This document shows positions 16,191 to 19,229 of a DNA stretch of 19,229 nucleotides, in pieces. The position numbers and the translations under genes are program-made. The stretch spans positions 1 to 19,229 of the forward strand of contig JAICHT010000028.1 of the NCBI GenBank assembly GCA_025924755.1, written 5' to 3'. Source of the stretch: Chitinophagaceae bacterium (lineage in GTDB: Bacteria; Bacteroidota; Bacteroidia; Chitinophagales; Chitinophagaceae). Numbering within the stretch: position 1 is the first letter of the stretch; every line of letters begins with the position of its first letter. The notes below the pieces were generated by a model. That model saw only the letters and a list, made by a program, of their open reading frames with translations, had not been told where the DNA came from and searched no databases.

Positions 16191-16511
16191 ATGAAAAAAG
16201 AGAATATCTTTAATTACAACTCAACACAGGTGATAAAAGATATTGCTCCGGATAAATGGAAACATTTTTATGTAGGTATTATTATGGGCGCTGTTTTGCA
16301 GACATTTTCGTTGTATCTGTTGACTGCGCATCCGGTAATTGCCACCAGCATAGCCTTTGTATTAGTAGTGGCAATCAGCTATGGTTTTGAGCTTTTTTCT
16401 TTACTAACCGGCAAAGGCCATTACGACGTGATGGATGCAGTGGCTGGCACTATCGGCGGCGTATTGGGTATGACGGCTATGCTTGTTATCCAACTGTGGA
16501 TATTGAAGTGA
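16191..16511 (+). CDS. Small three-helix membrane protein, VanZ/YfiM-like motif
   Basis: This 106-residue protein begins with a short polar tail and then three likely transmembrane helices (about 27-46, 49-71, 82-104). Conserved-looking polar residues sit at helix edges: DKWKHFYVG (21-29), SYGFELFSLLTGKGHYDVMDAVAGTIGG (62-89). The DK..H.. start, an E in the second helix and a D..DA.AG..GG pattern resemble small VanZ-like or YfiM-type membrane proteins, whose roles are mostly unknown. The match is weak and I would not infer glycopeptide resistance. The gene looks intact, with a plausible ATG start and no partner on the same strand. Confidence 0.68.
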   Translation: MKKENIFNYNSTQVIKDIAPDKWKHFYVGIIMGAVLQTFSLYLLTAHPVIATSIAFVLVVAISYGFELFSLLTGKGHYDVMDAVAGTIGGVLGMTAMLVIQLWILK

Positions 16512-16561
16512 GATGGAGGAGGAATGTTGGTGTTATCTCATTCTCAACAAATGAATAATAG

Positions 16562-16714
16562 CAAGCGCTGCCGCTCACAAAAGGAAGATTAAAGTTACAG
16601 CCGGAAGGCGCAGAAATCTTTCATAAAGGTTTGCAAATCCCCTACCGGTCTAAAATATCCCAGAACAACTTTAAAGTAGCGAATGCTTTATACAATATTG
16701 CTGTTGAAATATAA
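16562..16714 (+). pseudogene. Relic of a DUF1080 (3-keto-disaccharide hydrolase-like) C-terminus
   Basis: A frame opened by stops at 16556-16561 and ended by TAA at 16712-16714 encodes 50 residues without a start codon. It contains LTKGRLKLQPEGAEIFHKGL, which lines up with the C-terminal EGKIALQTEAAEMYYRNI of the intact DUF1080 protein at 18147-18803 (shared G-K/R-I/L-x-L-Q-x-E-A/G-A-E). The remaining tail is unlike that protein. Nothing of the N-terminal domain is found upstream, where the small membrane protein gene ends at 16511. A truncated, decayed DUF1080 gene fits best. Confidence 0.5.
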
Positions 16715-16756
16715 TAACAAGAATGTCAACTATTGTATCAGCAAACCATAACCCTA

Positions 16757-16909
16757 TTAACTTCCGCGGTTGGCTCCGGTTGATCGTACCTTTTTTGTAA
16801 CGTTTGCAGGCTTTGCCGAGCTCTTTATAAACTTCGAGCCTTTGCCCTGGTTTTTTTGATTGTTGCTGGCCTGGCTATTGTTCTTTTTATTATTAGTAGG
16901 TAAAGACAT
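16757..16909 (-). CDS. Small basic protein, 50 residues, unknown
   Basis: ATG at 16909 opens a 50-residue frame ending TAA. An A/G-rich stretch (GAAAAG) lies directly upstream as a plausible ribosome binding site. The protein is strongly basic and polar: an Asn/Gln/Lys-rich N-terminal half (MSLPTNNKKNNSQASNN), then KGSKFIKSSAKPAN, and a C-terminal TGANRGS. It lacks hydrophobic segments, so it is probably cytosolic and may bind nucleic acid. Short Bacteroidota proteins of this style, with a GSKF core and a TGG.RGS-like end, occur as uncharacterised ORFs in my recollection, which supports a real gene. A good -7 promoter match sits upstream. The size explains why a length cutoff would miss it. 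Confidence 0.65.
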   Translation of the reverse strand: MSLPTNNKKNNSQASNNQKNQGKGSKFIKSSAKPANVTKKVRSTGANRGS

Positions 16910-16930
16910 TTCTTTTCAATTTTAGTATTA

Positions 16931-16961
16931 CAAATATAAGTTGTTGGGCATGGTAAGGAAA
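16931..16961 (-). promoter_or_regulatory. Bacteroidota-type promoter for the small basic protein
   Basis: On the minus strand, TATATTTG (plus positions 16931-16938) matches TAnnTTTG fully. TTTC at 16958-16961 is a three-of-four match to the -33 TTTG, spaced 19 nt away. It lies 21 nt upstream of the start at 16909, leaving a short leader. Confidence 0.55.
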
Positions 16962-17240
16962 TAAAAGAAATTTAAAATTTTCAACCCCTACCATTTAGTG
17001 CTTCATTTAAAAATTTACACCCGGCAATTTTATATATGCAACAAAAAGAAACAGCTTTTATGTTGTCTTTTTATCCTAAGTTTTACTATCATTTTCTGTC
17101 AGTGCCTTTATTGCGATGGATATTATTATTCCGGTGATTTCTTTAAAATTAAAAAGAGAAAATCGTAATTGATATGGCATCACATTATAAAATTTTGTAG
17201 TAATCTGATTTAAAATACAGGCAATTACTTAGTACCCCAT
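16962..17240. other. AT-rich intergenic stretch, nothing identified
   Basis: Between the small-protein promoter and the promoter of the duplicated-domain protein I find no convincing gene, RNA or repeat. A 33-codon frame at 17036-17137 has no supporting signal. Confidence 0.5.
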
Positions 17241-17272
17241 ATTGGATTTTTTGCAGATTCTTTTTATGTTTG
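17241..17272 (+). promoter_or_regulatory. Bacteroidota-type promoter for the duplicated-domain protein
   Basis: TATGTTTG (17265-17272) matches TAnnTTTG fully. ATTG (17241-17244) is a three-of-four -33 box, 20 nt away. The start codon at 17316 would have a leader of about 35-40 nt. Confidence 0.6.
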
Positions 17273-17315
17273 TTTTTATCATTAACATAATTTACCAATC
17301 AAACACAAAACAAAA

Positions 17316-17909
17316 ATGAGAAAACTTTTAGCTGCTTGTTTATTAATCTGTACCATGATAGATGTATCCGCTCAAAGCAATGCTGATAAAGCATTAGCGA
17401 GGGTAAGAAAAGTAGATGGTATCGAAGCTTACGTACTTTGCGAACCGCTGCGTCCATATCAAGTGGTGGTAGATGCAGGCACCGGAATTAAAGCCGAATC
17501 GCTGCTTACTGCAGGCCTTATTAACAAGAGCATATCTGGCAGAGTAGAACAATTCGTTCGTAATGTAACAAAGCAAAATGCAAAAATTGATGCGGTTATT
17601 TATAGCTCGGGTAAGCGCATTGCCGGTATTATATTTACAGATAAAGGCGATGCAAAAACCAATGGTTTAGGACGTGTGTCAAGAGTAATGGGCTACCCTG
17701 TTTTTGTGATGAATGAGCCTGTAGAAAATTACCAGGTAATCAGCAGTACAAGTGGTGGCATCAAATGGAAATCCTTAATTACAGCGGGTGTTATTAACAA
17801 CTCTATTGAGGAAGATGTAGAACAAATGGTTAAAAAAGTACAAAGCCGCGCATCGGATGGCGTACTGATTGATGGCGGTAAAGATGCATCTGCTATCATG
17901 TTTAAATAA
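17316..17909 (+). CDS. Secreted protein of two tandem repeats of one unknown domain
   Basis: This 197-residue protein has a signal peptide (1-19, ending VSA before Gln20). The mature protein is an internal duplication: residues 27-108 and 117-197 share RV.KV.G...FV..EP...YQV......GIK..SL.TAG.IN.SI...VEQ.V..V.......DAVIY..GK...II F. Matched positions include EPLRPYQV with EPVENYQV, SLLTAGLINKSI with SLITAGVINNSI, and YSSGKRIAGIIF with the final GGKDASAIMF. A central 8-residue linker joins them. The predicted pattern is alternating strands and helices. I cannot name the domain; single-copy relatives in Bacteroidota are plausible from memory. Export and duplication are clear; function, periplasmic or extracellular, is unknown. 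It has its own promoter and terminator. Confidence 0.85.
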   Translation: MRKLLAACLLICTMIDVSAQSNADKALARVRKVDGIEAYVLCEPLRPYQVVVDAGTGIKAESLLTAGLINKSISGRVEQFVRNVTKQNAKIDAVIYSSGKRIAGIIFTDKGDAKTNGLGRVSRVMGYPVFVMNEPVENYQVISSTSGGIKWKSLITAGVINNSIEEDVEQMVKKVQSRASDGVLIDGGKDASAIMFK

Positions 17910-17917
17910 ACCACCGC

Positions 17918-17960
17918 AATATTAAAAAAAGCTGTCTGCAAGGGCAGCTTTTTTAATATT
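17918..17960 (+). terminator. Rho-independent terminator after the duplicated-domain gene
   Basis: AATATT-A7-GCTG pairs with CAGC-T6-AATATT with one bulged A, giving a stem of about 16 bp around a loop with UC/GG pairs. The T run (17949-17954) is within the right arm. Confidence 0.85.
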
Positions 17961-18146
17961 CCAAAGTTATCAGCTTGTATATTAATTATCATTTATTTAC
18001 CTGCATTAAAATTATTTTGAATCTTATAATTATAGTAGTTGGAATTACATAAATTAAATTTTAAAAGAATAATGCAAAAACGGGTTGTCGCATAAAAATG
18101 CGTAGCTTGTTTGGGAAATGATTATTGGCAATTGCAACTCCTCTAT

Positions 18147-18803
18147 ATGAAAAAATTCTTCCTCCCAGTTTCTTTTCTTTTACTGTCATTCTGTAAGGCA
18201 AGTGCACAACATTATATTCCTTTGCTGAACGGAAAAAATTTAGATGGCTGGTATGTGTTCCTGGATAGTACCTCCGGCAGTCAAAACAAAGACAGTGCCT
18301 TTATTGTAAAAGACCATATGCTTTATGTAACCGGCAAAAGCGTGGGTTATATCTGCACTAAAAAACAATATAAAAATTTTCACCTGATTGTAGAATTTAA
18401 ATGGGGTGAAAAGAAATATCCGCCCCGCTTAAAATACAAGCGGGATAGCGGTGTTATCTATTATTTTGCTACAGGTAAGAAAGATAAAATATGGCCGCAG
18501 GCGTATGAATGCCAGGTACAGGAAGGCGACTGTGGCGACTTTTGGCTGGCCGATGGTATCAGCCTGAATGTACATGGAAAAACATATACTAAAGAGCGGG
18601 TGCCAAAGTTATCTGATCATGAAAAACCAAATGGTGAATGGAACACGCTAGAAGTGATTGCAAACAACGGCAGGTGCACGCATATAGTAAATGGCGTAGT
18701 AGTAAATGAAGGTACTGATGCCAATGTGCGGGAAGGTAAGATTGCGTTGCAAACAGAAGCGGCAGAAATGTATTACAGGAATATCCGCATTGCAATACTG
18801 TAA
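18147..18803 (+). CDS. Secreted DUF1080 (3-keto-disaccharide hydrolase-like) protein
   Basis: I start at ATG 18147 (218 residues), where a clean signal peptide begins (MKKFFLPVSFLLL, ending KASA at 20); the upstream ATG 36 nt earlier adds 12 residues without purpose. DUF1080 marks follow: PLLNGKNLDGW (25-35), FHLIVEFKWGEKKYPPR (78-94), SGVIYY (101-106), WPQAYECQVQEGDCGDFW (116-133), NGEWNTLEVIANNG (162-175) and EGKIALQTEAAEMYYRNIRI (196-215). The family has a concanavalin-like fold, and members hydrolyse 3-keto-glycosides in Bacteroidota. Whether this one has that activity is inference. It is exported and probably acts on periplasmic or external sugars. No partner oxidoreductase (GFO/IDH/MocA) is nearby. 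A relic of a relative lies at about 16562-16714. Confidence 0.9.
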   Translation: MKKFFLPVSFLLLSFCKASAQHYIPLLNGKNLDGWYVFLDSTSGSQNKDSAFIVKDHMLYVTGKSVGYICTKKQYKNFHLIVEFKWGEKKYPPRLKYKRDSGVIYYFATGKKDKIWPQAYECQVQEGDCGDFWLADGISLNVHGKTYTKERVPKLSDHEKPNGEWNTLEVIANNGRCTHIVNGVVVNEGTDANVREGKIALQTEAAEMYYRNIRIAIL

Positions 18804-18838
18804 GTTATTAAAGAGAAAAAATACCTGCATCCTTACTA

Positions 18839-19229
18839 CTAAAACAACTCACCGATGTTGATAAAAAGGCCATTGGAACCTTGTTTTCCAAAACCATAGT
18901 CAATTGAAATATTTGTTTTGGATACCTTATTTAATTTTATACGAAGCCCAGGGCCGAAGCCGGGTTGTATAGATTGAAAACGGCTTCCTGGCTCCGCAGA
19001 AAAGCGCTGGGCATTTGCAAACACTACTCCGCCCAATAGACCATTAGCTGTAATTTTAAACCGGTATTCTGCTTCCGCATACATCATCCGTGCTCCTCTA
19101 AATCGGCCTTGAATATAGCCACGGCCGGTGCTGGTATAACTATCCCACGAAGTACTGGGCAGGTCCAGGTACGGTGGTTTGCCGCTTAATATAAACCAGT
19201 TGTAATACCAAAGCGCTACTACGTTTTCC
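18839..19229 (-). CDS. BamA/TamA-family outer membrane protein, C-terminus only
   Basis: The frame from the right edge to TAG at 18839 encodes 129 residues of the C-terminus; the start lies outside the window. The text fits a bacterial surface antigen (Omp85-type) barrel end: YLDLPSTSWDSY, GRGYIQGRFRGARMMYAEAEYRF, LLGGVVFANAQRFS, then PGFGPGLRIKLNKVSKTNISIDYGFGK and a final strand GLFINIGELF ending in Phe, as expected for the outer membrane targeting signal. The RGR/RG-F-RG motif (GRFRG) is conserved in the barrel lid loop of the family. It probably belongs to a BamA/TamA-like or related transport barrel. Its N-terminal POTRA part cannot be seen. It is convergent with the DUF1080 gene (35 bp between stops). 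Confidence 0.87.
   Translation of the reverse strand, partial: ENVVALWYYNWFILSGKPPYLDLPSTSWDSYTSTGRGYIQGRFRGARMMYAEAEYRFKITANGLLGGVVFANAQRFSAEPGSRFQSIQPGFGPGLRIKLNKVSKTNISIDYGFGKQGSNGLFINIGELF

Noticed and set aside
16982..17137. 33-codon ORF beginning ATG at 17036
   Set aside because: No ribosome binding site, promoter match or recognisable composition; AT-rich intergenic text.
1..19229. CRISPR arrays, tRNAs, rRNAs, insertion sequences, phage genes
   Set aside because: I found no periodic repeats with spacers, no tRNA cloverleaf, and no transposase, integrase or long terminal inverted repeats.

Overview
The window looks like ordinary chromosomal sequence from a member of the Bacteroidota, most likely the Chitinophagaceae. 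This is inferred from protein families (DUF2141, DUF4251, DUF1080, M57 lipoproteins, YdcF, BamA/TamA-type outer membrane proteins). Many signal peptides end in ...AQ, the DNA is AT-rich with weak ribosome binding sites, and two promoters fit the Bacteroidota TTTG / TAnnTTTG pattern. I see no phage, transposase, integrase, CRISPR array, tRNA or rRNA, and no clear multi-gene defence or biosynthetic system.

Layout. 1-1396 (minus) is the N-terminal 465 residues of a secreted subtilisin-like S8 peptidase, divergent from an M57 metalloprotease lipoprotein (1687-2502). A bidirectional terminator separates the latter from an RlmK-like 23S rRNA methyltransferase (2551-3501, minus). Divergent from this is a DnaQ-type exonuclease fused to a GIY-YIG nuclease (3561-4934), followed by an FAD-dependent oxidoreductase (4991-6049), a secreted DUF2141 protein and a DUF2236/MpaB-like protein. 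7485-10976 holds a DUF4251 protein, a secreted alpha/beta esterase, a small lipoprotein, a membrane-anchored YdcF-type protein and an unrecognised protein.

11222-15963 has a carbohydrate flavour: a cytoplasmic GH43 glycosidase, a secreted small protein with 11-residue repeats, a cytosolic YdcF paralogue, an SMP-30/gluconolactonase and a secreted Kelch beta-propeller. There is no SusC/SusD pair, so this is not a classical polysaccharide utilisation locus.

15964-17315 is gene-poor and contains decay: a probable VOC/glyoxalase remnant with in-frame stops, a small membrane protein, a DUF1080 C-terminal remnant, and a previously uncalled 50-residue basic protein with its own promoter-like element. 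The window ends with a secreted protein made of two tandem copies of one domain, an intact DUF1080 protein, and the C-terminal end of a BamA/TamA-family barrel running off the right edge.

Most genes appear to be single-gene or two-gene units. Probable pairs are 3561-6049 and the SMP-30 plus cytosolic YdcF genes on the minus strand.
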